A stretch of 64,000 nucleotides of DNA from Roseateles subflavus (GCF_030285365.1 NZ_JASVDS010000001.1:744001-808000), one strand, 5' to 3'; positions 32,952 to 42,262 are shown, counted from the first letter of the stretch. The notes: generated by a model from the sequence alone, not told the origin. Program-made: numbers and translations.

Positions 32952-33377
32952 ATGAGTCGTTGCCGCAGCCCGCGTGCCGGGCGGGGGTTCACATTGCTGG
33001 AATTGCTGGTGGTGATGGTCATCATCGGCCTGCTGGCCGGCTACGTGGGGCCGCGCTTCTTCGGGCAGATCGGCAAGTCCGAGGTCAAGGTGGCGCGCGC
33101 GCAGCTGGATGCCCTGCAGAAGGCGCTGGACCAGTACCGCATCGACGCCGGCCGCTACCCCAGCAGTGAGCAGGGTTTGGCGGCCCTGCGCGAGAAGCCG
33201 GTGGACGAGGCCCGCTGGGCGGGCCCCTATCTGTCCAAGGCGGTTCCCAAGGACCCCTGGGGCCACGACTACCAGTACCGCTCGCCGGGCGAGCACGGCG
33301 AGTACGACCTGCTGTCCTTCGGCCATGACGGCCGCCCCGGTGGCGACGGCGAGGACGCCGACCTCACCAGCTGGTGA
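32952..33377 (+). CDS. gspG: Major pseudopilin GspG
   Basis: 141 residues. Prepilin signal RGFTLLELLVVMVIIGLL with Glu5 after the cleavage Gly, then the GspG body with RYPSSEQGLAAL and the C-terminal calcium-site region (DPWGHDYQYRSPGEHG...DLLSFG). First gene of a type II secretion-like cluster. Its stop overlaps a GTG of the next gene (GTGA). It would form the pseudopilus that pushes substrates through the secretin. No prepilin peptidase gene is in the window. Confidence 0.93.
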   Translation: MSRCRSPRAGRGFTLLELLVVMVIIGLLAGYVGPRFFGQIGKSEVKVARAQLDALQKALDQYRIDAGRYPSSEQGLAALREKPVDEARWAGPYLSKAVPKDPWGHDYQYRSPGEHGEYDLLSFGHDGRPGGDGEDADLTSW

Positions 33378-33391
33378 CCCGCGCTGCGTCC

Positions 33392-34588
33392 ATGCCCGAG
33401 TTCATCGTCCGATTCCAGCAGGCCGGTTCCGGTGTGCAGCAGGTGCGCCTGCAGGCGCCGGAGCGCCACGCCCTGGCCGCGCTGCTGGGGGTGAGCCCGC
33501 AGCGGATCCTGTCGGTGCAGGAGCTGGACGCGGCCCCCGCGCCGGCGTCGTCGCGCGCCGGCAAACGTTTCCCCCTTCAGCTTTTCAGCCAGGAGCTGTC
33601 GGTGCTGCTGTCCGCCGGGGTGACCCTGGTCGAAGCGCTGGAGACCCTGAGCGAGAAGGAGTCGCAGGCCGACATCCGCGCCGCGCTCGCGGCGGTGGTC
33701 GCGGCGCTCTCGGCGGGCCAGCCCCTCAGCGCGGCCCTGCGCGCCCAGCCCCAGGCCTTCGACGAGCTGATCTGCGCGCTGGTGGCCGCGAACGAGCGCA
33801 GCGGCCAGCTGGCGCCGGCCCTGGCCCAGCATGCCCGCTACCTGGCCTGGGTGCAGCAGCTGCGCGACCGCCTCGTGGCCGCCTGCGTCTATCCCGCCGT
33901 GCTGCTGGGCGTGGGCTCCGCGGTGATCCTCTTCCTCCTGCTGTTCGTGCTGCCGCGCTTCGCGGGCATCCTGGACGGCCTGGGGTCCGACCTGCCCTGG
34001 GGATCCCTGCTGCTGCTGCGCTTCGGCCGCCTCACCGGCGATCATCCCGCCCTGGTGGCGGCGGGCATGGGCGGCGTCGCCCTGGCGGCCGTGCTGGCGC
34101 TGCGCTCCGCCGCGGTGCGGGCTGCCCTGCAGTCCCGCCTGTGGACCTTGCCGGCGCTCGGTCCGCGCCTGCGCGTGCTGGCCCTGGCCCGCTTCTACCG
34201 CAGCCTGGCGATGCTGCTCGGCGCCGGCGTGCCCGTGCTGCAGGCGCTGGAGATCGTGCAGCCCCTGATGGCCCGACCCTGGCAGGGCGCCGTCACCCGC
34301 CTGGCTGCGGCCGTGGGCGAGGGCCGGCGCTTCTCCGAGGCCCTGGAGGCCGAGGACCTCGCCACGCCCGTTGCCCGGCGCATGGTGCGCGTCGGCGAGC
34401 GCAGCGGCGAGCTCGCCGCCATGCTCGAACGCGCCGCGGCCTTCCATGACGACGAGGCCGTGCGCCTCAGCGAGTTCCTCAGCCGCGCCATCAACCCGGC
34501 CCTGATGCTGATCATGGGCGTCCTCATCGGCGGCATCATCGTGCTGATGTACCTGCCCATCTTCCAGCTGGTGGAGCAGGTGCAATGA
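33392..34588 (+). CDS. gspF: Type II secretion inner-membrane platform protein GspF
   Basis: 398 residues from MPEFIVRF; a GTG start 18 bases upstream that overlaps the gspG stop is possible. Two GspF/PilC domains each have the conserved LSVLLSAGVTLVEALETL / LAMLLGAGVPVLQALEIV helix and VRVGERSGELAAMLE block. Three membrane segments (about 170-195, 215-240 and near the C-terminus IMGVLIGGIIVLMYLPIF). It overlaps gspE by 4 bases. Confidence 0.92.
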   Translation: MPEFIVRFQQAGSGVQQVRLQAPERHALAALLGVSPQRILSVQELDAAPAPASSRAGKRFPLQLFSQELSVLLSAGVTLVEALETLSEKESQADIRAALAAVVAALSAGQPLSAALRAQPQAFDELICALVAANERSGQLAPALAQHARYLAWVQQLRDRLVAACVYPAVLLGVGSAVILFLLLFVLPRFAGILDGLGSDLPWGSLLLLRFGRLTGDHPALVAAGMGGVALAAVLALRSAAVRAALQSRLWTLPALGPRLRVLALARFYRSLAMLLGAGVPVLQALEIVQPLMARPWQGAVTRLAAAVGEGRRFSEALEAEDLATPVARRMVRVGERSGELAAMLERAAAFHDDEAVRLSEFLSRAINPALMLIMGVLIGGIIVLMYLPIFQLVEQVQ

Positions 34589-36126
34589 GCGAGTTTGCCC
34601 TCCACGACACCCTGCCCGCCGACGCCGGCCCCTGGCACCTGGACTTCGAGCGCTGGCCGCAGGCCCAGGCGCAGCGCTGGCGCGCCGTGCTGGCGCAGGG
34701 CGGCCCTGCGCAGGCGCCGCGGCTCGTGCTGCTGGCCGACCGGGAGGCGGACGTGCTGCTGCTGCAGAGCGTCGAGTCCCGGCTGCAGGCCGCCGTCGAC
34801 TGGCTGCGCTGCGAGCCCGCCGCCCTGGAGCACTGGCTCGGCAGCGGCGAGGCCAGCTTCCGCGCACTGGCCGATGTGGACGAAGGCCTCGCCCCGGGAG
34901 AGCGTGCCGCCGTGGCCGTCGAGGAGCTGTCCACCCGCTCCCTGTCCGAGGCGGCCTCGCCCGCCGTGCGCCTGCTCAACGCCACGCTCTTCGATGCCCT
35001 GCAGGACGGCGCGAGCGACGTCCACCTCGAGTGCACCGCCCGCGGTGCGCAGATCCGCTTCCGCATCGACGGCGTGATGGCGCCGGTGCGCCAGGTCGAG
35101 GGCGCCGCGCTGGCCGAGCAGCTGGTGTCCCGGCTGAAGGTGATGGCGGAGCTGGACATCGGCGAGCGCCGCGTGCCGCAGGACGGCCGCTTCAAGCTGC
35201 GCCACGCCGGCCGCGAGATCGACTTCCGCCTCTCCATCATGCCCAGCGTGTTCGGCGAGGACGCCGTCGTGCGGCTGCTGGACCGCGCGCGCATCGAGCA
35301 GGACCAGGGCGCGCTGAGCCTCGATGCCCTGGGCTTCGACGAGGCCGAGCGCGCCGCGCTGCGGCTGCAGGCGCGCCAGCCGCATGGCATGCTGCTCGTG
35401 ACCGGGCCCACGGGCTCGGGCAAGACCACCACGCTCTACGCGACGCTGACCGAGATCCACACCGGCCAGGACAAGATCATCACCATCGAAGATCCCGTGG
35501 AGTACCAGCTGCCCGGCGTGGTGCAGATCCCGGTGAACGAGAAGAAGGGCCTGACCTTCTCGCGCGGGCTGCGCTCCATCCTGCGCCACGACCCGGACCG
35601 CGTGATGGTGGGCGAGATCCGCGACGCCGAGACGGCGCAGATCGCGGTGCAGGCCGCGCTCACGGGGCACCTCGTCTTCAGCACCGTCCATGCGAACAAC
35701 GCCTTCGACGTCATCGGCCGCTTCATGCACATGGGCCTGGATCTTTACAACGTCGTGTCTGCGCTCAATGCCGTCCTGGCTCAGCGGCTGATGCGTGTGA
35801 ACTGCCGGCATTGCGCCGTGCCCGTGCTGCCGGACGCCGCGCTGCTGGCACGCCATGGGCTGCGGGCGGACGGGCAGACCTTTCTGCGCGGCGAGGGCTG
35901 CGGCCACTGCCGCGGCACTGGCTATCGCGGCCGCCGGGCGGTGGCGGAGCTGCTGCGTCTGGACGACGGGCTGCGCGACCTCATCGCCAGCCGGGCGCCG
36001 ATGTCCGAGATCAAGGCCGCCGCGCGCAGCCGTGGCATGAAGCCCCTGCGCCTGCAGGCCCTGGCGGCCGTGTGTCGCGGCGAGTCGACCTTCGAGGAGC
36101 TGGAACGTGTCACCCTCGATGAATGA
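34585..36126 (+). CDS. gspE: Type II secretion ATPase GspE
   Basis: 513 residues. Secretion-ATPase core with Walker A GPTGSGKT at 274-281, Asp box ITIEDPVEYQLPGV, Walker B RHDPDRVMVGEIRD, His box TGHLVFSTVHANN, and a zinc-binding CxxC pair (NCRHC and GCGHC) near the C-terminus. The N-terminal domain (about 1-110) is short and divergent, which is usual for T2SS-like systems in betaproteobacteria. Supplies energy for pseudopilus assembly. It overlaps both neighbours, indicating one operon. Confidence 0.94.
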   Translation: MSEFALHDTLPADAGPWHLDFERWPQAQAQRWRAVLAQGGPAQAPRLVLLADREADVLLLQSVESRLQAAVDWLRCEPAALEHWLGSGEASFRALADVDEGLAPGERAAVAVEELSTRSLSEAASPAVRLLNATLFDALQDGASDVHLECTARGAQIRFRIDGVMAPVRQVEGAALAEQLVSRLKVMAELDIGERRVPQDGRFKLRHAGREIDFRLSIMPSVFGEDAVVRLLDRARIEQDQGALSLDALGFDEAERAALRLQARQPHGMLLVTGPTGSGKTTTLYATLTEIHTGQDKIITIEDPVEYQLPGVVQIPVNEKKGLTFSRGLRSILRHDPDRVMVGEIRDAETAQIAVQAALTGHLVFSTVHANNAFDVIGRFMHMGLDLYNVVSALNAVLAQRLMRVNCRHCAVPVLPDAALLARHGLRADGQTFLRGEGCGHCRGTGYRGRRAVAELLRLDDGLRDLIASRAPMSEIKAAARSRGMKPLRLQALAAVCRGESTFEELERVTLDE

Positions 36127-37435
36127 GCGCTTCCCTCACCCGCGGGCGCGCCGGCTGCCCGGGTGGCCGGTGCTCCCGGCACGCGCGCAATGCCCGCGGT
36201 GGCTGGGCCCCGAGGGCCTGAGCGACCCGGCCGAGAACGCGCCGGGTGCGCCCACCCCGGCGGACCTGGTCCTCTCCGAGCACCTGCTGACGCCGGTCGT
36301 GGCCGAGGCCGACCTGGCCCTGCCGCACGACGCCGACCTTCGCGCGTATGCCGCGCAGGTCCTTGCCCACTACCACGGTGCGGCGGCGCTGGCGTGGCCG
36401 CTGGCGCCCTGGGCGGAGGGGCGGGGCGCCCGTCGGCGCGGGGGGGCGTGGGCCCTGTCGCAGGCCGAGCCCTGGCACGCGCTGACGACGCCCCTGCGCA
36501 CGGCCCGCCCCGCGGCCTGGGCGGCGCTGGCTGCGGTGCGTGCCCAGGACGCCGCCTGGGCGCGGGCACCGCGCGCGGCGCTGGCGTGGGTCGAGTCGAA
36601 CCTGCTGTGCTGGATGACGCTGGAGGCCGGCGTGCTGCAGACCGTGCGGCACCTGCGGCTGGCCGCGGCGACGCCGGAGGCCCTCTACGCGCGCCTGCAG
36701 CCGCTGTGTGCGGCGCTGCCGGCCGAGGCGGACGTCGCGCTGGCGGGCTATGGGCTGTCCGCTGCGTGGACCGGGAAGGCGACGGCGGCCCTGCGCTGCC
36801 TCACGCCGCTCGAGTCGGCGGTGCCGCCGGCGCTGCTGTGGATGCCCGCCGTGCCCGCTCCCGCCGAGGCCCGGGGCGATTTTCTTCCGCCCGCCCAGCC
36901 GCTGAGGCGCTGGCGCTGGCCGCTGCTGACCGTGGCCGCGCTGTGCCTGGGGCTCGCGGCGCAGGAGGCCTGGCAGGCGCACACCCGCTGGCAGTCGGCA
37001 CGCCAGGATCTGGCCGCGCTGCAGGCACGCCAGGGGCGTCCCGCGGCCCGCGCAGCCCGTCCGGACGCCCGACCCGCGCCGGCCGAAGCCCAGGCCCTGC
37101 TCGCGGCCCGTCAGGCGCTGCACCAGCCCTGGGCCGGCGTGCTGGCGCAGGTCGAGCGCGCGGCGCTGGACGAGCAGCAGCGCCCTCGCGTCGCCTGGCT
37201 GGGCCTGGACGTCCAGGCCTCGCGCGCCGAGGTCCGGCTGGAAGGCCTGGCCGAGGACCGCAGCCGCATCCTGGCCGTGGCGAATGCGCTGGCCCGCGAG
37301 CCCGGCTGGCGCGACGTGCTGCCCGGTGCCATCCAGCCCGAGGAGGGCGGGCGCCCGGGCCTGCGCTTCACCTTGCAGGCGCGGCTGTCGGCCGATCAGG
37401 TGCCCGCAGTCGCCGCGCGGGGAGAGGGGCCATGA
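36119..37435 (+). CDS. GspL/PilN-like assembly protein
   Basis: 438 residues from MNERFPHP, overlapping the gspE stop by 8 bases. Residues 1-255 are a soluble, Ala/Trp/Pro-rich region with no clear actin-like motif. One membrane helix (WPLLTVAALCLGLAAQEAW, about 270-290) is followed by a coiled coil and a PilN/GspL-like ferredoxin-fold end (AEVRLEGLAEDRSRILAVAN). Assigned from topology and place between gspE and a PilO/GspM-like gene; sequence similarity is weak. Probably links the ATPase to the periplasmic ring. Confidence 0.7.
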   Translation: MNERFPHPRARRLPGWPVLPARAQCPRWLGPEGLSDPAENAPGAPTPADLVLSEHLLTPVVAEADLALPHDADLRAYAAQVLAHYHGAAALAWPLAPWAEGRGARRRGGAWALSQAEPWHALTTPLRTARPAAWAALAAVRAQDAAWARAPRAALAWVESNLLCWMTLEAGVLQTVRHLRLAAATPEALYARLQPLCAALPAEADVALAGYGLSAAWTGKATAALRCLTPLESAVPPALLWMPAVPAPAEARGDFLPPAQPLRRWRWPLLTVAALCLGLAAQEAWQAHTRWQSARQDLAALQARQGRPAARAARPDARPAPAEAQALLAARQALHQPWAGVLAQVERAALDEQQRPRVAWLGLDVQASRAEVRLEGLAEDRSRILAVANALAREPGWRDVLPGAIQPEEGGRPGLRFTLQARLSADQVPAVAARGEGP

Positions 37436-38040
37436 CCCACCGGTTCTCGATCAGGCAAGACCTGACCCTGCATGCGCGCTCGATCGGGCGCGCGCTGCGT
37501 TCGCTGGGCGTGCCGGGCGCTGCGGCGCTCCTGGGCCTGGCGGCGACGGCGGTGCTGGCGCTGCTCGTCACGCCCTCGTGGGAGGCGCAGACCGAGGAGC
37601 TGGCCGTGCAGCAGGCGCAGCTGCGCCGCGCCCTGCGAGCCCAGGGGCCGGCCCGTGGTACGGACACGCCGGCCCGCTTCCTCGCGGCCCTGCCGCCCGC
37701 CAGCGAGCGCCAGCAGCGCCTGGCCGACCTCCTGGAGATCGGCGTGCGCCTGGGCCTGGAGATCCAGCGCAGCGAGCAGCGGCTCGTGCCGGACGCTGGC
37801 GCGGGCCTGGAGCGCCTGCGCGTCAGCCTGCCGGTGCAGGGCAGCTATGCGCAGCTGCGCCAGTACCTGGGCGCGGCGCTGGTGCATGACCCGGCCCTGA
37901 GCCTGGACAGCCTGCACCTGCGCCGCAGCCAGCGCGAGAGCACGGTCCTGCAGGCGGACCTGGTGTGGACGCTGCACAGCCGGGCCCTCCCGGCCGCCGG
38001 GGCGCCTGCCGGCGACGCCCGGACGGGAGGGGCGCCATGA
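37432..38040 (+). CDS. GspM/PilO-like protein
   Basis: 202 residues: one N-terminal membrane helix (AAALLGLAATAVLALLVTPSW, about 32-52), a coiled coil (EELAVQQAQLRRAL), then a PilO-type domain (RLRVSLPVQGSYAQLRQYLGAAL and LDSLHLRRSQRE). The ATGA overlap with the preceding gene and with the next one supports one operon. Expected partner of the GspL/PilN-like protein in the inner-membrane platform. Confidence 0.75.
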   Translation: MTHRFSIRQDLTLHARSIGRALRSLGVPGAAALLGLAATAVLALLVTPSWEAQTEELAVQQAQLRRALRAQGPARGTDTPARFLAALPPASERQQRLADLLEIGVRLGLEIQRSEQRLVPDAGAGLERLRVSLPVQGSYAQLRQYLGAALVHDPALSLDSLHLRRSQRESTVLQADLVWTLHSRALPAAGAPAGDARTGGAP

Positions 38041-38579
38041 GCGCATCGAGCCGTTCGGCGGCACGTCCGCTGACCCTGCGCCATGGGCTCCTGGCGGCGA
38101 GCCTCGGTGCCACGGTCGCGGCCTGCCTGTGGGCCGCGCAGCTGCCGCAGGACGACGCGGCGGATCTGGACCTGGCGCGCCCCCGCCGGGCGGCGCCGCC
38201 GGCTTCCCCTGCGATGGGCGAAGCCCCGGTGCCGCGCTGGTCCGCGTCGGCGCGCGAGGCCTGGCCGGACCCGGGCGCCGCCGCCCTGGCCGCGTGGCAG
38301 CCGCCCCCGCCCCCGCCAGCCCCGGCGGTGACGGCCCCCCAGACCGCCACCGCCAGCCTGCCGCCGCAGGCGCCGGCCTTCCCCTACCAGCTCATCGGCC
38401 GCCTCGTCGAGTCGGGCCGCACGCAGGCCCTGCTCGGTGCCGAGCAGCGCAGCCTGGCCGTGAAGGTGGGCGACACCATCGATGGCCAATGGCGGGTGCA
38501 GGCCATCGGCGATGAATCCCTGGAGCTGCTGTGGCTGCCCGGCCCGCTGCCCCAGACGCTCCGCTTCAAACCTCTGTGA
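38037..38579 (+). CDS. GspC/PilP-like protein
   Basis: 180 residues. N-terminal membrane helix (LLAASLGATVAACLWAAQL), a Pro/Ala-rich linker (about 50-110), then a small homology-region-type beta domain (YQLIGRLVESGRTQALL, SLAVKVGDTIDGQWRVQAIG, LELLWLPG). This layout connects the inner-membrane platform to the secretin. It precedes the secretin gene by 5 bases. Confidence 0.75.
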   Translation: MSASSRSAARPLTLRHGLLAASLGATVAACLWAAQLPQDDAADLDLARPRRAAPPASPAMGEAPVPRWSASAREAWPDPGAAALAAWQPPPPPPAPAVTAPQTATASLPPQAPAFPYQLIGRLVESGRTQALLGAEQRSLAVKVGDTIDGQWRVQAIGDESLELLWLPGPLPQTLRFKPL

Positions 38580-38584
38580 GTGCC

Positions 38585-40834
38585 ATGTCCCAACCCCGGT
38601 TTCGCGCCCCATGCCGCGCGCTCACCCTGGCGGCCCTGCTGTGCGGCGCGGCCGTGCTGCAGGGCTGTGCCCATCCCGCCCTGCGCGAGGCCGACGAGCT
38701 GCTGCGCGCCAACCAGCTGAGCCAGGCCGACGCCGTGCTGGCGCAGGCGCTGCGCGCGGCCCCGCAGGACGCGGCCCTGCGCAGCGCGCAGCTGCGGGTG
38801 CGTGAGCAGCGGGTGGCGCGGCTGCTGGTGCAGATCGAGGGCCTGCGGGCCGCCGCACGCTGGGATGAGGCCCAGGCACTGCTGGCGCAGCTGCAGCAGA
38901 TCGAGCCGCAGCACCCGCGGGCGCAGGCGCTGGCCGTCGAGCTGCCGCGCGGCCGCCGCCATGAGCAGCGCCTGCAGGAGGCCCGCCAGCGCTTCAGTGG
39001 CGGCCACCCGGGCATGGCCGACGCCCTGGCGCGGGAGATCCTCGCCGAGAACCCCCTGCATGCCGGCGCCCGCCAGCTGCAGAACCAGATCGCCCAGGCG
39101 CGCCCGCTGGAGTCCGGCGCGCAGGAGCTGGGGCCGGCCTTCCAGGTGCCGGTGACGCTGGAGTTCCGCGATGCGCCGCTGCGCCAGATCTTCGAGGCCC
39201 TGAGCCGCAGCAGCCAGGTCAACTTCGTGTTCGACCGCGACGTGCGCACGGACGCGCGGGCCAGCCTCTTCCTGCGCAACGTCACGCTGGACGAGGCCAT
39301 GCGCGTGCTGCTGTCCACCCAGCAGCTGGACCGCAAGATCCTCAACGCCAACTCCGTGCTGATCTACCCCAACAGCCAGGCCAAGCAGCGCGAGCACCAG
39401 GAGCTGATCACCCGCACGCTGTACCTCAGCAACGCCGACGTGAAGCAGGTGCAGAACCTCGTGCGCACCATCGCCAAGGTGCGGGACCTGCACATCGACG
39501 AGCGCCTGAACCTGATGGTGGTGCGGGACACGCCCGAGGTGATCCGCCTGGTCGAGAAGCTCATCGCCTCGGTGGACCTGCCGGAGCCCGAGGTCATGCT
39601 CGACGTCGAGGTGATGGAGGTCGGCTCCGACCAGGTCGAGGCCCTGGGCCTGCAATGGCCGGACCAGGTGCAGTACGGGCTCGTGGGCCCGGACGGCAAG
39701 ATGGGCGGCACCGTGCTGCTGGGCCAGCGCAACGAGTTCCGCGGCGCCATCGCCAACCCGGCGCTCGTGGCCACGCTCAAGGGCACGGCCGGGCAGGTGA
39801 ACCTGCTGGCCAATCCGAAGATCCGCGTGCGCAACCGTGAGAAGGCCAAGGTGCAGATCGGCCAGAAGCTGCCGGTCTTCACGACGACCACCAACTTCAA
39901 TGGCAGCACCTCGGTCGCGGCGTCCGTCAGCTTCCTCGACGTCGGCCTGAAGCTCGACGTGGAGCCCACCATCCAGCTCGACGGCGACGTCATCATCCGC
40001 ATGGGCCTGGAGGTGAGCAACGTCATCAAGGAGATGGTGGGCCCGGGCGGCACCACGGCCTACGCGACGGGCACGCGCAATGCCTCCACCACGCTGCGCC
40101 TCAACGACGGCGAGACGCAGGTGCTGGCCGGGCTGATCAACGACGAGGATCGCAGCACGGCGCAGGGCGTGCCGGGGCTTTCGCGCCTGCCGCTGCTGGG
40201 CCGGCTCTTCGGCGTCAACACCGACACGCGCAACAAGACCGAGGTGGTCCTGCTGATCACGCCGCGCATCGTGCGCAACGTGCCGCTGCCGGATGTGCGC
40301 CTCACGCAGCTCCCCGCCGGGACCGATGCCCTGCCGGGCGCGTTCAGCAGCCTGCTGCGGACGCCGGCGGCCTCGGCACCGGCGGCGCCCCTGCTGTCGT
40401 CGCCCGCGCCCCTGCCCACCGCGGCAGACGGGTCGGCGCCGGCGCCGGGTCCCGCGACGACTCCTGCGACGACTCCCGCCGGCGAGGCCGTGCGGCTGCT
40501 GCTGGAGACCACGCCCGAGGTCGTGCCGGATGGCACCGTGTCCGTGGTCCTGAGGCAGGGCAGCGCGCTCACCCTGAGCGGCAGCCTGCGCTACGACCCG
40601 AGCCTGCTGCAGCCCGTCTCGCCGCTGGCCGGGGGCGAACCCGGCCGTCTGCCCTTCGTGCTGGCGCCGGCCTCGGCCCAGGCCTTGCTGCTGCGCGCGC
40701 TGCCGGCCGCCCAGGGGCAGATCGTCACGCTGAGTCTCGACGGGCTGGCGGCACGCAACGCCCAGGAGCAGCCCGTGGCGGTGCCCGTGCAGGTCGAGGG
40801 CGGCACGCAGGTGCGCGTCGAGGCCCCGCGCTGA
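38585..40834 (+). CDS. gspD: Secretin GspD, lipoprotein with C-terminal cohesin-like domain
   Basis: 749 residues from MSQPRFRAP. Lipobox LQGC with Cys28, then helical repeats (about 35-165, TPR-like, LREADELLRANQLSQADAVL), secretin N-domains (VPVTLEFRDAPLRQIFEALS, TRTLYLSNADVKQVQNLV) and the secretin core (VPGLSRLPLLGRLFG, TEVVLLITPRIV). The last 150 residues form a beta-rich domain (VSVVLRQGSALTLSGSLRYD) like the cohesin-type tail seen on secretins of this group. It forms the outer-membrane gate. Confidence 0.92.
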   Translation: MSQPRFRAPCRALTLAALLCGAAVLQGCAHPALREADELLRANQLSQADAVLAQALRAAPQDAALRSAQLRVREQRVARLLVQIEGLRAAARWDEAQALLAQLQQIEPQHPRAQALAVELPRGRRHEQRLQEARQRFSGGHPGMADALAREILAENPLHAGARQLQNQIAQARPLESGAQELGPAFQVPVTLEFRDAPLRQIFEALSRSSQVNFVFDRDVRTDARASLFLRNVTLDEAMRVLLSTQQLDRKILNANSVLIYPNSQAKQREHQELITRTLYLSNADVKQVQNLVRTIAKVRDLHIDERLNLMVVRDTPEVIRLVEKLIASVDLPEPEVMLDVEVMEVGSDQVEALGLQWPDQVQYGLVGPDGKMGGTVLLGQRNEFRGAIANPALVATLKGTAGQVNLLANPKIRVRNREKAKVQIGQKLPVFTTTTNFNGSTSVAASVSFLDVGLKLDVEPTIQLDGDVIIRMGLEVSNVIKEMVGPGGTTAYATGTRNASTTLRLNDGETQVLAGLINDEDRSTAQGVPGLSRLPLLGRLFGVNTDTRNKTEVVLLITPRIVRNVPLPDVRLTQLPAGTDALPGAFSSLLRTPAASAPAAPLLSSPAPLPTAADGSAPAPGPATTPATTPAGEAVRLLLETTPEVVPDGTVSVVLRQGSALTLSGSLRYDPSLLQPVSPLAGGEPGRLPFVLAPASAQALLLRALPAAQGQIVTLSLDGLAARNAQEQPVAVPVQVEGGTQVRVEAPR

Positions 40835-40844
40835 GGCCGATGCC

Positions 40845-41327
40845 ATGATGCGACGCACCGGGCGCCCCCGCGGCTTCACGCTGATCGAGATGCTGGTCGT
40901 GCTGGCGCTCGTGGGCGTGCTCGCGGCGGCGGCCCGGCCGGTGCTGGAGCTCAGCGTGCGGCGCAGCCAGGAGTTCGCGCTGCGCGAGGCCCTGCGCCAG
41001 CTCCGCGGCGGCCTCGATGCCTACCGGCGCGCCGCCGATGAAGGCCGGATCGCCCGCGCGGTGGACGACAGCGGCTATCCCCCCGACCTCGACGCCCTGG
41101 TGCGCGGCGTGCCGGACATCAAGTCGCCCAACGGCCGCCGGCTGTACTTCCTTCGCCGCCTGCCGCGCGACCCCTTTGCGCCGGCGGAGCTGCCCCCGGC
41201 GGAGACCTGGGCCCTGCGCGCCGCCGACAGCGGCCCCGAGGAGCGGCGCGCCGGCCGCGATGTCTTCGATGTGCATTCCCGCTCCGAGCGCCGCGCGCTG
41301 GACGGCAGCCTCTACAAGGACTGGTGA
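40845..41327 (+). CDS. Type II secretion pseudopilin
   Basis: 160 residues; the ATG at 40848 is an alternative. Prepilin signal RGFTLIEMLVVLALVGVLAA with the conserved Gly-Phe and Glu5, then a globular domain with DLDALVRGVPDIKSPNGRRL, LRRLPRDPFAP and a Trp end (YKDW). The ending resembles GspG-like minor pseudopilins rather than GspH. The stop overlaps the next gene (GTGATG). Third-to-last gene of the secretion cluster. Confidence 0.85.
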   Translation: MMRRTGRPRGFTLIEMLVVLALVGVLAAAARPVLELSVRRSQEFALREALRQLRGGLDAYRRAADEGRIARAVDDSGYPPDLDALVRGVPDIKSPNGRRLYFLRRLPRDPFAPAELPPAETWALRAADSGPEERRAGRDVFDVHSRSERRALDGSLYKDW

Positions 41328-41704
41328 TGCGGCGCCGTGGCTTCACCCTGATCGAGCTGCTGGTGGTGATGAGCATCGTCGCCCTGCTGGCGTCCATCGT
41401 CGCGCCGCGCTACTTCAACAGCCTGCAGCGCGGCAAGGAGGTGGCCCTGCGCCAGACCCTGGCCACGGTGCGCGATGCCATCGACCAGTTCGCGGCGGAC
41501 AAGGGCCGCTACCCGGACACGCTCGATGAGCTGGTGTCGGCGCGCTACCTGCGCCAGGCGCCGGAGGATCCGATCACCGGCCAGCGCGACGGGTGGCAGC
41601 TGCAGGCGCCGCCGGCCGATGGCGGCGTGAGCGGCGCGGTCTATGACCTGCACAGCGGGGCGCCGGGTGCGGGCAGCGACGGCACGGCCTATGCCGACTG
41701 GTGA
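41324..41704 (+). CDS. Type II secretion pseudopilin, GspG-like
   Basis: 126 residues starting at GTG 41324 or ATG 41327. Prepilin signal RRRGFTLIELLVVMSIVALL with Glu5, helix VALRQTLATVRDAIDQFAAD, RYPDTLDEL, and PEDPITGQRDGW ending in YADW. Very similar in plan to the preceding pseudopilin, suggesting duplication. Its coding end overlaps the start of the next gene. Confidence 0.85.
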   Translation: MMRRRGFTLIELLVVMSIVALLASIVAPRYFNSLQRGKEVALRQTLATVRDAIDQFAADKGRYPDTLDELVSARYLRQAPEDPITGQRDGWQLQAPPADGGVSGAVYDLHSGAPGAGSDGTAYADW

Positions 41705-42203
41705 CAGGGGGCAGGTCTTGCCTCGCCGAGGCGTCGCCCGATCGCGTGCGCGCGGCTTCGGCTACCTCGGGCTGCTCTTCTTCATCGCCCTCACGGCGGC
41801 GTCGCTGGCGGCGCTGGGGCAGCGCTGGAGCGCCGCGGCGCAGCGCGAGCGGGAGCGGGAGCTGGTCTTTCGCGGGCAGGCCATCGCGCGGGCGATCGAG
41901 CGCTACGCCGCGGCGACGCCGGAGCGGCCGGCCTACCCGCAGCGCCTGGAGGATCTCGTCGAGGACCGCCGCAGCCTGCGCCCGCGCCATCACCTGCGCC
42001 AGCGCTATGCCGACCCGTTCTCGGGCGAGCCCGACTGGGAACTGATCGCCGCGCCGCCGCCTGCCACCGGCTTCATCGGGGTGCGCAGCCGTTCCGATCG
42101 CCCGCTGCTGATGAGCCAGGGGCCGGACGGCCAGGCGGTGGAGCGCGCGAACGGGCTGCAGTTCATGGCGCAAGCCCTGCCGGCGCGGGCCGCCACGCCC
42201 TGA
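41691..42203 (+). CDS. Atypical pseudopilin-like protein
   Basis: 170 residues from the ATG at 41691, overlapping the preceding gene. The prepilin-like signal is degenerate (RGFGYLGLLFFIALTAASLA: Gly then Phe, but no Glu5). A helix rich in Arg/Glu (ERERELVFRGQAIARAIERY) and a YPQRLEDLVEDRR block follow. Such Glu5-less pseudopilins occur at the end of similar betaproteobacterial clusters and may cap the pseudopilus tip. Confidence 0.75.
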   Translation: MPTGDRGQVLPRRGVARSRARGFGYLGLLFFIALTAASLAALGQRWSAAAQRERERELVFRGQAIARAIERYAAATPERPAYPQRLEDLVEDRRSLRPRHHLRQRYADPFSGEPDWELIAAPPPATGFIGVRSRSDRPLLMSQGPDGQAVERANGLQFMAQALPARAATP

Positions 42204-42226
42204 TACGCCGGTAGCAGCGCCCATGA

Positions 42227-42262
42227 AAAAGGCGCGAGACCCCGGGGAGGGTTCTCGCGCCT
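42227..42262 (-). terminator. Rho-independent terminator of the metallopeptidase operon
   Basis: GGCGCGAGA (42232-42240) and TCTCGCGCC (42254-42262) form a 9-bp stem. Five A at 42227-42231 are five T on the minus strand after the stem, so it ends leftward transcription from the gene at 43747. It may also slow readthrough from the secretion cluster. Confidence 0.8.

Noticed and set aside
38384-40879. An 831-codon open frame on the minus strand opposite the secretin gene
   Set aside because: Antisense shadow; the secretin and GspC-like genes on the other strand explain the coding signal.
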